A stretch of DNA of 39,464 nt from an uncultured Mediterraneibacter sp. GTDB lineage: Bacteria; Bacillota; Clostridia; Lachnospirales; Lachnospiraceae. The notes under the pieces are model-generated. The model searched no databases, had not been told where the DNA came from, and saw only the letters and a program-made list of their open reading frames with translations. The stretch lies in contig NZ_CAKRDI010000027.1 in NCBI RefSeq assembly GCF_934309415.1, positions 1 through 39,464 on the forward strand. Direction: 5' to 3'. This document shows positions 8,390 through 16,400 of the stretch, piece after piece; position 1 is the first letter of the stretch, and every line of letters begins with the position of its first letter. Made by a program: the position numbers and the translations under genes.

Positions 8390-9784
8390 ATGAAAACACT
8401 TGTAAAAAACGGAAAAATCGTATCTCCGGAAGATATCTGTGAAGCCGATATTCTCATTGAGGATGGAGTGATCACATGTATCGGAAAGAATCTGGAAGAG
8501 AAAGCCGGGGAAGGAGAACTCAAGGTGATCGATGCGGCAGGTAAATATGTACTGCCGGGCGGAGTGGATGTTCATACACATATGGACATCGATGTTGGAA
8601 TCGCAAGAGCTGTCGATGATTTCTATACAGGAACTGTTGCAGCGGCATGTGGTGGAACAACAACGATCGTAGACCATATGGGATTTGGACCGGCCGGTGT
8701 ACCGCTTCATCATCAGTTAGACGTATATCATGGAATGGCAGATGGAAAAGCAGTCATCGATTATGGGTTCCATGGTGTTGTTCAGCATGTAGATGAGGAG
8801 ATTCTGAACGAACTGGAAACTATGATGGATGACGGTGTACAGAGTACAAAAGTGTATCTGACGTATGGATACAAGATTGATGATGATGGAGTTCTTGAAG
8901 TGCTCAAGAAGATGAAAGAGCTTCATGGCATCACGGCATTCCACTGTGAGAACCACAATGTAGTAGAGCATCTGAAGAAAGAGTATTCTGAATCAGGAAA
9001 GAAAGCACCGATCTATCATGCAAAGAGCAGACCGAACCTTGCAGAGGCAGAAGCGGTAAGACGTGTGCTGTATCTTGCAAAACTCGCAGGAGATGCACCG
9101 GTTTATATTGTACATTTGTCATGCAAAGAGAGTCTTGAGGCTGTAGAAGAGGCAAGAAGACTGGGACAGAAGAATATCTTTGTTGAGACATGTACACAGT
9201 ATCTGACACTGACAGAAGACAAATATAAAGATCCGGATGGAATCAAATACATTATGTCTCCACCGCTTCGTACACAGGCTGATATCGATGCTCTGTGGAA
9301 AGGAATGGAATCAGGAGAGATTCAGATCGTTGCGACAGACCACTGCCCATTCAACTATGAAAAAGAAAAACAGATGGGTAAAGATGACTTCACAAAATGC
9401 CCGAACGGAGCTCCGGGTGTAGAGGAAAGAATGATTCTTCTCTTCTCAGAAGGTGTAATGAAAGAGAAAATCAGTATCAACAAGCTGGTAGAAGTAGCTT
9501 GTACAAATCCTGCAAAAGTATATGGTATGTATCCGAAGAAAGGAATCATTGAACCGGGATCAGATGGTGACCTGATGATCATTGATGCAGATCAGGAACA
9601 GACTCTGACACACGAGATGATGCATGGAGCTGTTGATTATACTTCTTACGAGGGAACACCTCTGAAAGGTAAGATCGATCTTGTAATGCAGAGAGGAAAA
9701 GTCATCGCTGAGAACAATGAATTCAAGGGTGCACGCGGAGACGGACAGTATCTCCACCGTAAACCGTATCAGGGAAATCTGTAA
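8390..9784 (+). CDS. hydA: dihydropyrimidinase / D-hydantoinase-like amidohydrolase
   Basis: A cytoplasmic zinc amidohydrolase of 464 residues that opens the ring of dihydrouracil, dihydrothymine or 5-substituted hydantoins. The binuclear metal site is complete: His62 and His64 (DVHTHMD), Lys154 (carbamylated, STKVYLTYGY), His185, His242 (IVHLSC) and Asp318 (ATDHCPF). Tyr159 matches the conserved substrate tyrosine. The start at 8390 has GAGAGGAG at good spacing; the in-frame ATG at 8372 lies within that signal. It is probably cotranscribed with the permease. No dihydropyrimidine dehydrogenase or beta-ureidopropionase gene is in the window, so whether the true substrate is a dihydropyrimidine or another cyclic ureide is open. 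Confidence 0.92.
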   Translation: MKTLVKNGKIVSPEDICEADILIEDGVITCIGKNLEEKAGEGELKVIDAAGKYVLPGGVDVHTHMDIDVGIARAVDDFYTGTVAAACGGTTTIVDHMGFGPAGVPLHHQLDVYHGMADGKAVIDYGFHGVVQHVDEEILNELETMMDDGVQSTKVYLTYGYKIDDDGVLEVLKKMKELHGITAFHCENHNVVEHLKKEYSESGKKAPIYHAKSRPNLAEAEAVRRVLYLAKLAGDAPVYIVHLSCKESLEAVEEARRLGQKNIFVETCTQYLTLTEDKYKDPDGIKYIMSPPLRTQADIDALWKGMESGEIQIVATDHCPFNYEKEKQMGKDDFTKCPNGAPGVEERMILLFSEGVMKEKISINKLVEVACTNPAKVYGMYPKKGIIEPGSDGDLMIIDADQEQTLTHEMMHGAVDYTSYEGTPLKGKIDLVMQRGKVIAENNEFKGARGDGQYLHRKPYQGNL

Positions 9785-9823
9785 GATTCTAAAATGCTGT
9801 AAATCAAATAGCATAGAAATAAA

Positions 9824-9883
9824 AATATATCCTGTGGACAGGAAGAATCGCATCTGAATATGAGCTGTCTACAGGGATATATT
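9824..9883 (+). terminator. long hairpin after the hydantoinase gene
   Basis: Arms 9824-9841 and 9865-9883 pair over about 17 bp with one bulge (AATATATCC paired with GGATATATT, then TGT and GACAG blocks). Only a weak T/A tail follows (TTAAAATC), so it may act as an mRNA 3'-end stabiliser or a weak terminator before the lipoprotein gene. Confidence 0.45.
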
Positions 9884-9935
9884 AAAATCACTGTATAAAG
9901 AAACATCATAAGATAAGGCATAAGGGAACAGGAAT

Positions 9936-10937
9936 ATGAAGGGCTGGAACAGGAAGAAGAGAGAAAAAACGAGATGGATACTTCCGATGATTGCAGGAAT
10001 CTGCATTCTGGGAGGTTGTTGGTATTATACCCGTCAGAAGATTCTTCCTGCTGACCAGCCTAAAATTGTGGCTATTCTTCCGGGGGAGACGAATGACCAG
10101 AGCTGGAATGCGGCTAATTATGAAGGAATTCTGGAATGCCAGGAGAAATGCAGGAAAGACGGAAAAACAAATGTTACATTACAGTATCAGAGCAATGTTG
10201 CGGAGAAAGATTTTGAATCTGTGATTCGTAATTACGCAAGAAAAGATTATGATCTGATCATTCTTGCGGGATCTCAGTTTGAAGAAGTGGTTTCATCTGT
10301 GGCAGGAGATTATCCGGAGGTTGATTTCTGCATTTTGAATGGACGTTCAGATGTAGGAAAGAATGTATTTTCTGTGTATCCAAAAGAGGAAGAGGCGAGT
10401 CATCTTGCAGGGATTATTGCCGGGAACATGACGCAGACGGGAGTTATGGGCACGATCGCAGGTTATCCAAATGAGGCGATGGAAGAGCTTCTGAATCAGT
10501 ATGAACAGGATGTACGGATGATTGCACGGGAGCGGAATATTCCTCATCCGGAGGTGCTCAGAGCGTATGCGAACAGCTGGGAAGATGAATCGCTGGGAGA
10601 AGAGATTGCGAACCAGATGATCAATCATGGTGCGGATATTTTATTTATCTATGCCAATAAAGTGGGAAACGGCTGTATTGAAGCGGCTAAGGAACACGGT
10701 GTGAAGGTGATTGGTTTTTCGGAGAATCAGAATGAGATTGCACCTGGAACTGTGATTGCATCAATCCGATTTGATTTTGGAAAGATCTATTCCTGGATTC
10801 TGGATCATTATCTGGAAGGCAGTCTGAACGGAAATAAGGCTTATGGTGTTGGAATTGAAGATGAAATCTTTTCGCCGGTATTTACTGATGAAGTGCCTGA
10901 GGAGGTGCAGCAGGCGGTGGAAGAGGCGATGGAGTAG
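9936..10937 (+). CDS. BMP-family substrate-binding lipoprotein
   Basis: A 333-residue protein with a basic N-terminus, a hydrophobic segment and a lipobox-like ILGGC (Cys about residue 28), so probably membrane-tethered on the outer face. The body has the BMP/PnrA periplasmic-binding fold: VAILPGETNDQSWN near the start, LIILAGSQFE, an EEEASHLAGIIAGNMT segment and GVKVIGFSENQN. BMP proteins usually bind nucleosides for ABC importers. No permease or ATPase genes of such a transporter are beside it, so it is an orphan that may feed a distant transporter or sense a ligand. Placement after a pyrimidine-type gene pair fits nucleoside or base scavenging. AGGAAT serves as ribosome site. Confidence 0.82.
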   Translation: MKGWNRKKREKTRWILPMIAGICILGGCWYYTRQKILPADQPKIVAILPGETNDQSWNAANYEGILECQEKCRKDGKTNVTLQYQSNVAEKDFESVIRNYARKDYDLIILAGSQFEEVVSSVAGDYPEVDFCILNGRSDVGKNVFSVYPKEEEASHLAGIIAGNMTQTGVMGTIAGYPNEAMEELLNQYEQDVRMIARERNIPHPEVLRAYANSWEDESLGEEIANQMINHGADILFIYANKVGNGCIEAAKEHGVKVIGFSENQNEIAPGTVIASIRFDFGKIYSWILDHYLEGSLNGNKAYGVGIEDEIFSPVFTDEVPEEVQQAVEEAME

Positions 10938-10939
10938 TG

Positions 10940-10970
10940 AGCTGTCATCCAGAAGGATGGCAGCTGTTTT
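10940..10970 (+). terminator. intrinsic terminator after the BMP lipoprotein gene
   Basis: An 11-bp stem, AGCTGTCATCC (10940-10950) with GGATGGCAGCT (10955-10965) including one G-U pair, has an AGAA tetraloop and is followed by GTTTTG. It begins 3 nt after the stop codon and separates this gene from the convergent kinase gene. Confidence 0.8.
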
Positions 10971-10990
10971 GATATGGTATTCATTTAAAT

Positions 10991-12319
10991 TCAACTGATT
11001 ATCTGGTTTGCGCGTAGCATAATCTTAACTGTGAAACAGCCATCTTCATGAGTGAAGCTGCTGGATCCTCCATTCTTTTCTACCATTCTGCGGACAGACT
11101 GAATGCCGATTCCAGGTCCTTTCCGCTTGGAAGAATGGAAGAGATTGTTCTTCTCTTTGACATTCCCGTCAAAGTTATTCTCTACTTTTATTAATAGAAT
11201 TGAAGTCAGATGAGGATAGACTTCAACAAAAATCTGCTGCCGTGTTTTTGCTGTCTTCCGGCTGGCTTCCAATGCATTTTCCAGAAGATTGGAAAGAACA
11301 AGACACAGATCAGCTTCATCCAACAGAAGTGGAGCTGGAAGCTGGATCCTGGCATGAAACGGAATCTCCTCCTTTTGGGCAAGTGCATAATAATAGCCAA
11401 TCACCCGGTCAACAGCCTGATTTTCGCAAAAATGAAAATCAAGACTGGGAACTTTACTGATTGCAAGGCTGAGATAGTCTTTTATCTTCTCAAGATCGCC
11501 ATCTTCTGCCATTGCAGACAGTTGAAGAAAATGATGACGGGTATCGTGCCGTGCCTGTCTTGCATCTTCGATAGAAATGCGGAGATTTTCATATCGTTCC
11601 TGCTGGACGGAAAGAAAATGATTCTCCTGCTGTAGTTTCTTGTTTCTGTTCAAAATGTTAGCCATCATAAGGAACATGGTGTAAAACAGTGCAAGAATGA
11701 ATAGCAGTACAAGAATCATCGCAATGTATCCTTGCAGAATCTGTTGAGAATAAAATGTTCTGTGATATTTCGGAATCAGAAATAGATTCAACACGATCAC
11801 CAGAACCGGGAGAATCCAGAATACATACCAGGTCTGGGCCAGATTTTCATCTTCTACCATTGTTTTGGCAGTATGGGAAGCAGGATACCAGACCAGAAGG
11901 ACAAACAAAATACAGAAAAGATTGTACAGAATTTCAAAATATGAGAATCCTGGCAAGTTTAATCTTTCCAGATTCTTCTCAAACATTACAGCGATTGTTC
12001 TGGAAAGACTGTAAAAGCAGGAAAATGCAGCGCAGACGGCAAGGAATATATTGCCGGATTTCCAGAGAGAAATCTGGAGTGTACCGTGGTACAAAATCAA
12101 AAGAAGAAGTAAGAGTACTGGAAGCACGCACACAATTGGAAAATTCATTGTGTAGCAGAAGCATCCACAGAAAGCAGAAGTTCCCAGAAGAAGTGGAAAC
12201 ATCCAGGCAGCCAGTCTTCCGGGAGTCTGTTTCAGATAAGAACTGACCGGAAGGTATGCAAGCAGCATTCCAGGAAGCATGACCGTAAATTCAAGAGTCT
12301 GAAAAAATACAGCATTCAC
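10991..12319 (-). CDS. GHKL sensor histidine kinase of a LytTR two-component system (AgrC-like)
   Basis: A 442-residue kinase. The N-terminal half is a multi-pass membrane sensor (about six to seven hydrophobic helices, to about residue 225), followed by a short coiled coil. The phosphoacceptor region has the sequence ARHDTRHHFLQL, and the ATPase domain has LSNLLENALEAS and GPGIGIQSVRRMVE, as in the AgrC/GHKL subfamily. The reading frame begins at GTG 12319, which overlaps the regulator's TAG by one base and has GGGGGAA about 8 nt upstream; this is a coupled pair. The signal is unknown. AgrC relatives often sense peptides, but no peptide precursor gene was seen nearby. Confidence 0.9.
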   Translation of the reverse strand: MNAVFFQTLEFTVMLPGMLLAYLPVSSYLKQTPGRLAAWMFPLLLGTSAFCGCFCYTMNFPIVCVLPVLLLLLLILYHGTLQISLWKSGNIFLAVCAAFSCFYSLSRTIAVMFEKNLERLNLPGFSYFEILYNLFCILFVLLVWYPASHTAKTMVEDENLAQTWYVFWILPVLVIVLNLFLIPKYHRTFYSQQILQGYIAMILVLLFILALFYTMFLMMANILNRNKKLQQENHFLSVQQERYENLRISIEDARQARHDTRHHFLQLSAMAEDGDLEKIKDYLSLAISKVPSLDFHFCENQAVDRVIGYYYALAQKEEIPFHARIQLPAPLLLDEADLCLVLSNLLENALEASRKTAKTRQQIFVEVYPHLTSILLIKVENNFDGNVKEKNNLFHSSKRKGPGIGIQSVRRMVEKNGGSSSFTHEDGCFTVKIMLRANQIIS

Positions 12320-13038
12320 TAGAAATTCCCCCTTTGAAACAGAAAATCCATAAAACTTTGCTGTGCAGATTTTATCAGTTCACGGCTGACTGAAACCTTG
12401 CATTCATCGTCCAAAAGAAATATCGTCCCATCAAAATCAACAGCATGTTCCATATTGATGACGGTTCCTCTGTTACAGATAAAGAAGCGGGAATCCTTGT
12501 TCAACTGTTCAGTAAATGCGCGGAAAGACTGTCTTGTTACAAGTTCTTTCCCAATTGCTGTATGAATGTGGATCATATGGGAAAAATGATCTGCATGGAC
12601 AATACTCTTGAATGGAATCTGAAGCTCATTTCCATTTATTTTTACAGTAAGTGATTTATCCGGAGCCGGAATCCGGGCCAGAATCTCATCCGTCAGGGCA
12701 GAGAGATCCTCTTTAGTGTATGGTTTTACAAGATAATGCATGGCTCGTACCTGAAAACCTTCGAGCGCAAAGTCCTTTGATGTCGTAGTAAAGATCAGCA
12801 GACAGTCTTTGTCAGAATGCCGGAATTCTCTGGCAATCTCAATTCCGTTGGCGCCGTTCATGTAAATATCCAAAAATAAAACCGTGAAATTCTGATTTCT
12901 TGAAGCTGCGAGAAAAGATTCCCCATCTTCATATTCAAAAATCTGAAAATCAATCTTGTGCCGGTGAAGCTGTTCTTCCAGCCTTGCATGAAGCAGGGAG
13001 CGTTCCTCTGCAATATCATCAACAATTGCAATTGTCAT
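12319..13038 (-). CDS. LytTR-family response regulator
   Basis: A 239-residue regulator. The receiver domain has Asp7/Asp8 in IVDDIAEE, phospho-acceptor Asp57 in LFLDIYM, the Thr84-86 region and Lys105 in YLVKPYT. The C-terminal LytTR DNA-binding domain (about 135-239) includes SIVHADHFSHMIHIHT, FFICNRGTVINMEH and an end in FLFQRGNF. The start at 13038 has GGAGGAA at 9-nt spacing; an in-frame GTG at 13053 would overlap this signal. It lies divergent from the large surface protein, upstream of which two LytTR-type half-sites are present (13362-13390), so that gene is a probable target. Confidence 0.93.
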   Translation of the reverse strand: MTIAIVDDIAEERSLLHARLEEQLHRHKIDFQIFEYEDGESFLAASRNQNFTVLFLDIYMNGANGIEIAREFRHSDKDCLLIFTTTSKDFALEGFQVRAMHYLVKPYTKEDLSALTDEILARIPAPDKSLTVKINGNELQIPFKSIVHADHFSHMIHIHTAIGKELVTRQSFRAFTEQLNKDSRFFICNRGTVINMEHAVDFDGTIFLLDDECKVSVSRELIKSAQQSFMDFLFQRGNF

Positions 13039-13148
13039 CTGAAATTCCTCCACATTTGTATAACATTATTAGCTGACGTATATCACGAACCTACGCTTAC
13101 GCGCTCTATTGTCTGCTTCGCAGACTGTTCGTTCACTGATGGCGCAAG

Positions 13149-13291
13149 GTTACTGTTCACTCCCATGTCAATCACTCCGCTGATTGACATGGAGGATGCA
13201 CGTTTTGTCCTGAATGTATCTCGCCCATCGCCGTAGGCGATTCTAAATGGCGAGATACGTTACTGTTTGCAGGTTATCTGTGAACAGTAAC
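13149..13291 (+). repeat. dispersed palindromic element, full-length copy 2
   Basis: The element is bounded by GTTACTGTTCAC (13149) and GTGAACAGTAAC (ending 13291). Inside are an 11-bp hairpin, CATGTCAATCA/TGATTGACATG (13164-13191, loop CTCCGC), then the conserved GTTTTGTCCTGAATG core. A GTATCTCGCC/GGCGAGATAC hairpin follows, and last a GTTACTGTT/AACAGTAAC hairpin (13259-13291). Flanking DNA at 13080-13148 holds small palindromes such as GTCTGCTTCGCAGAC, and 13292-13340 holds GCCGC repeats. It fills most of the spacer between the LytTR regulator and the surface-protein promoter. Confidence 0.7.
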
Positions 13292-13361
13292 GGCGCAAGA
13301 AAAGTAAATGCCGCTTGCGGCGTCGCTTCCTTTTCTTTTGCACTCATTATATCATAGAATA

Positions 13362-13428
13362 ACGGTTCGTGCCATTTTTTGACAGTTCGTGCTATATGAA
13401 TTGAAAAAAATGGGAAGAAAAATATAAT
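13362..13428 (+). promoter_or_regulatory. LytTR binding site and promoter of the surface PI-PLC gene
   Basis: Two direct 9-bp repeats, ACGGTTCGT (13362-13370) and ACAGTTCGT (13382-13390), are separated by 11 nt. They fit the LytTR/AgrA half-site pattern built around A-C-A-GTT and spaced about two helical turns. They end 10 nt before a good promoter: TTGAAA (13401-13406), 16-nt spacer, TATAAT (13423-13428). This is the layout of an activated promoter. The expected transcript start is near 13435, about 45 nt before the ATG at 13482. Confidence 0.7.
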
Positions 13429-13481
13429 AAAAGAAAATGTGAATACAAAAAAGAACACAAATGAGAAGGGAGAAAGCAGCT

Positions 13482-16400
13482 ATGAGAAGAATGCAAGAGA
13501 TACTGGCGGTTCTCATGTGTATGGTAATCGTGCTGACGGGAATTCCTGTCAGTGTTCAGGCAGCAGATTCCGACGGAACGCTGAAAACAGATATGCCGAC
13601 AGGACAGGAATTGTTTATCATTTTAGAAGAGAACACGGATTACCGTTGGAATGCGAATGACAATGCAGAAAAGAGCAGTGTAGTGCATCTGGATACTTCC
13701 GGAGGAGATAACTGCAGGTTCCGGCTGGACAAAATCGAGAATGGATGGTATGGAATAAAACATATCAAGACGGATGGAACCGACCGTTTTGCGGATGTAG
13801 ATGAAAAAAGTAAAAACAGTGGTGCAGCAATCCATCTATGGGAATCAGATGACAGTAAAGTAAAGGGAAATAACCACCGTCAGTTCGCATTTTATTATCT
13901 TGGAGATGATGCGAATGGAAATGGAAGATACTACATTAAGAACAGAAACAGTGGAAAATGGCTTGGATATGAAGGAAAGCTGAATGGAAATCAACCGAAG
14001 ATCATTCAGACAGATACCAATAACAGAAAAGTATGGCTGATTACAAAATCAGTTGTTCCAAATACAGGAAAAGAAAGTATTGTTTTGGATAAAAATGATA
14101 CCAGCGGAATCTGTGAGATCTACAAAGCTGGACAGTTGGAGGCAATAAACAGAAAAGCAGACAGTCTGATTCCAGGCGGAGTTCCGCATTTCTACACAAT
14201 GGGAACGACAAGTAAATGGAGATTGAACTGGAAGGCAGATTATAATGCTTATCAGATTGAAAGTATCACGGACGGGGAATCCGATACAGGACTTTCCATG
14301 GATGTAAGCGGAGAGTCAGGAAGAGAAGGGGCAGCAATTAATTTCTGGTCAACAGAAAAATTTGACAAGAACCAGAATACCAGCCAGCTCTGGCGCTTTT
14401 TTAAACAAGATGATGGAACATATAAGATCCAAAATGCAAGAAGCGGACTGTTTCTCCAGGATAGTTCAGGTACATTGAAATTAGGAAAAACAGGAACGAA
14501 GATAGATTTGTCAATTCTAATGGGAGAAGCAGATGATACCATGTACAGCTATGCCGAAGAATGGATGAGCAGGATTCCGGATGATGCATTATTGTCATCG
14601 GTAAATATCCCGTCAACACATGACACGGGTACAGCGGCAGTATGGCAGGATGGTATCCCGCAGTTCTCATTTACTTCTTGTCAGAAGCTTTATTATGATG
14701 AGCAGTTAAATGTAGGAGCACGAAGTTTTGATATTCGTGGAAATGCGACAAAAGAAGATGCCTCTCCGAAAGATGTAAAGATTGTACATGGCGCAGAAAG
14801 AAACCAGTGTGCAGACAGAGACGATAATGATCTTACTTTAAAGGCAATCTTTGATATGAGTCTTGCGTTTCTGGAAAAACATCCTTCTGAAACAATTATT
14901 CTTACTGTAAAACCAGATTCAGGATCTGCGGTTGGAATGGAACATGCAGTTGCAGAATTTGTGAAGAAGAATGAAAATAGTGTTTACAGTGGTGGAAATA
15001 TTCCATCGATGAAAGAAGCTCGGGGAAAGATTGTTCTGATCAGGAGATTTGAATTAACCCAGAATTATGAAAAGTGGGTTGAGAACGCAATGGGACTTAA
15101 TCTTACGAATTGGGATGATGTGACATACAGGGATTATGAATATGCATATAAATCATATGATGATGGTACAAACCATGTTTATATCCAGGATGCATATAAT
15201 ACCTATGAATGTGAAAGCTATTCAAAAAAAATGGGGTACATCACAGGAACGATGAGACAGACAACAGGGCAGGATACGCAGCATCCAATTGTATATAATT
15301 CATGGATATATAATTATACTTCCTGTGCAAATGGGATTCCATTGAATATGACCAGGGATATTAATCCAGTATTATATAAGGATGAGGCAGGATATATCGA
15401 CAGCAGATTCCTTGGAATGGTAATGCTTAATTTTATTGATGAACCAATGTCACGACTGATTTACGAGACCAATCAGTCGCTGAAATTCGAACCAAAGCTG
15501 CCGACACCGGAGGTAGAACTGAATTATGGAGAGACACTGTCTGAGGCCAGTCTGAATGGAATTGAAGGAACTGTGGAAGGAACATGGTCATTTGTGGATG
15601 CCGGACATGTTGTGACTGAGGAAGAAGTGGCAAATCAGACAAAGTTCGAATTGAAATTTGAACCGAAGGATAAGCAACATTATAAAAGTGTTACAATGCA
15701 GGTTCCGGTTACAGCACTGAATAAAACAGGTACGATCACAGCGTATCTCGGATGTGAAGAAATTTCTTATGGAGAGATTCCACAGATTGATTATGCTGTT
15801 GAGCCGACAGAGATGCTGACGCAGGATGAACTGGATACATTGTTTGAAAATGTTACAGATGAGATGACGATTGCTGAGACAGGACAGTCTCTGAATGAGG
15901 TAATCGATGCAGGAAGCTATACGATCAATTGTCCGGAAACAGTCGGAGGATTCCAGGTAAACTGGATTCATTTGGATGAATATGATCTTGTCGTAAATCC
16001 AATCATCATAACGGGTGCACAAAATCAGGGAGATGATATGACTGCACAGGATCCGGAAGACAATGCGACTGCACAGGATCCGGAAGACAATACGACTGCA
16101 CAGGATCCGGAAGACAATACGATTGCACAGGATCCGGAAGACAATGCGACTGCACAGGATCCGGAAGACAATGCGACTGCACAGGATCCGGAAGACAATA
16201 TAACTGCACAAGATCCGGAAGGGGGTACAGCAGTTCAGAATGCGCAGAGAATCGTAGTCCGTGCGGAAAAGAAAACAAAAGATTATGGAGAAGCATGGGA
16301 CAATACGAATCTTACCTTTACAATGAGTGATGCAGAACAGGAAAAACTGCTTCCGGGAGATACGGTTGACAGTTTGGGACTGACATTGAAAGCGACAACG

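Noticed and set aside
13071..13340. A hidden small RNA gene or peptide gene between the LytTR regulator and the surface protein
   Set aside because: The palindromes are accounted for by the dispersed element; no coding frame with a ribosome site and no promoter-terminator pair was found, so an autoinducing peptide gene could not be supported.
15588..16211. Long minus-strand reading frame (207 codons) with repeated Phe-Arg-Ile-Leu-Cys motifs inside the surface-protein gene
   Set aside because: It is the antisense reading of the 27-bp repeats in a well-supported gene; it has no ribosome site and its composition follows from the repeat.
16041..16229. CRISPR-like array
   Set aside because: The units are contiguous 27-bp repeats with no spacers and lie in frame inside a coding sequence.
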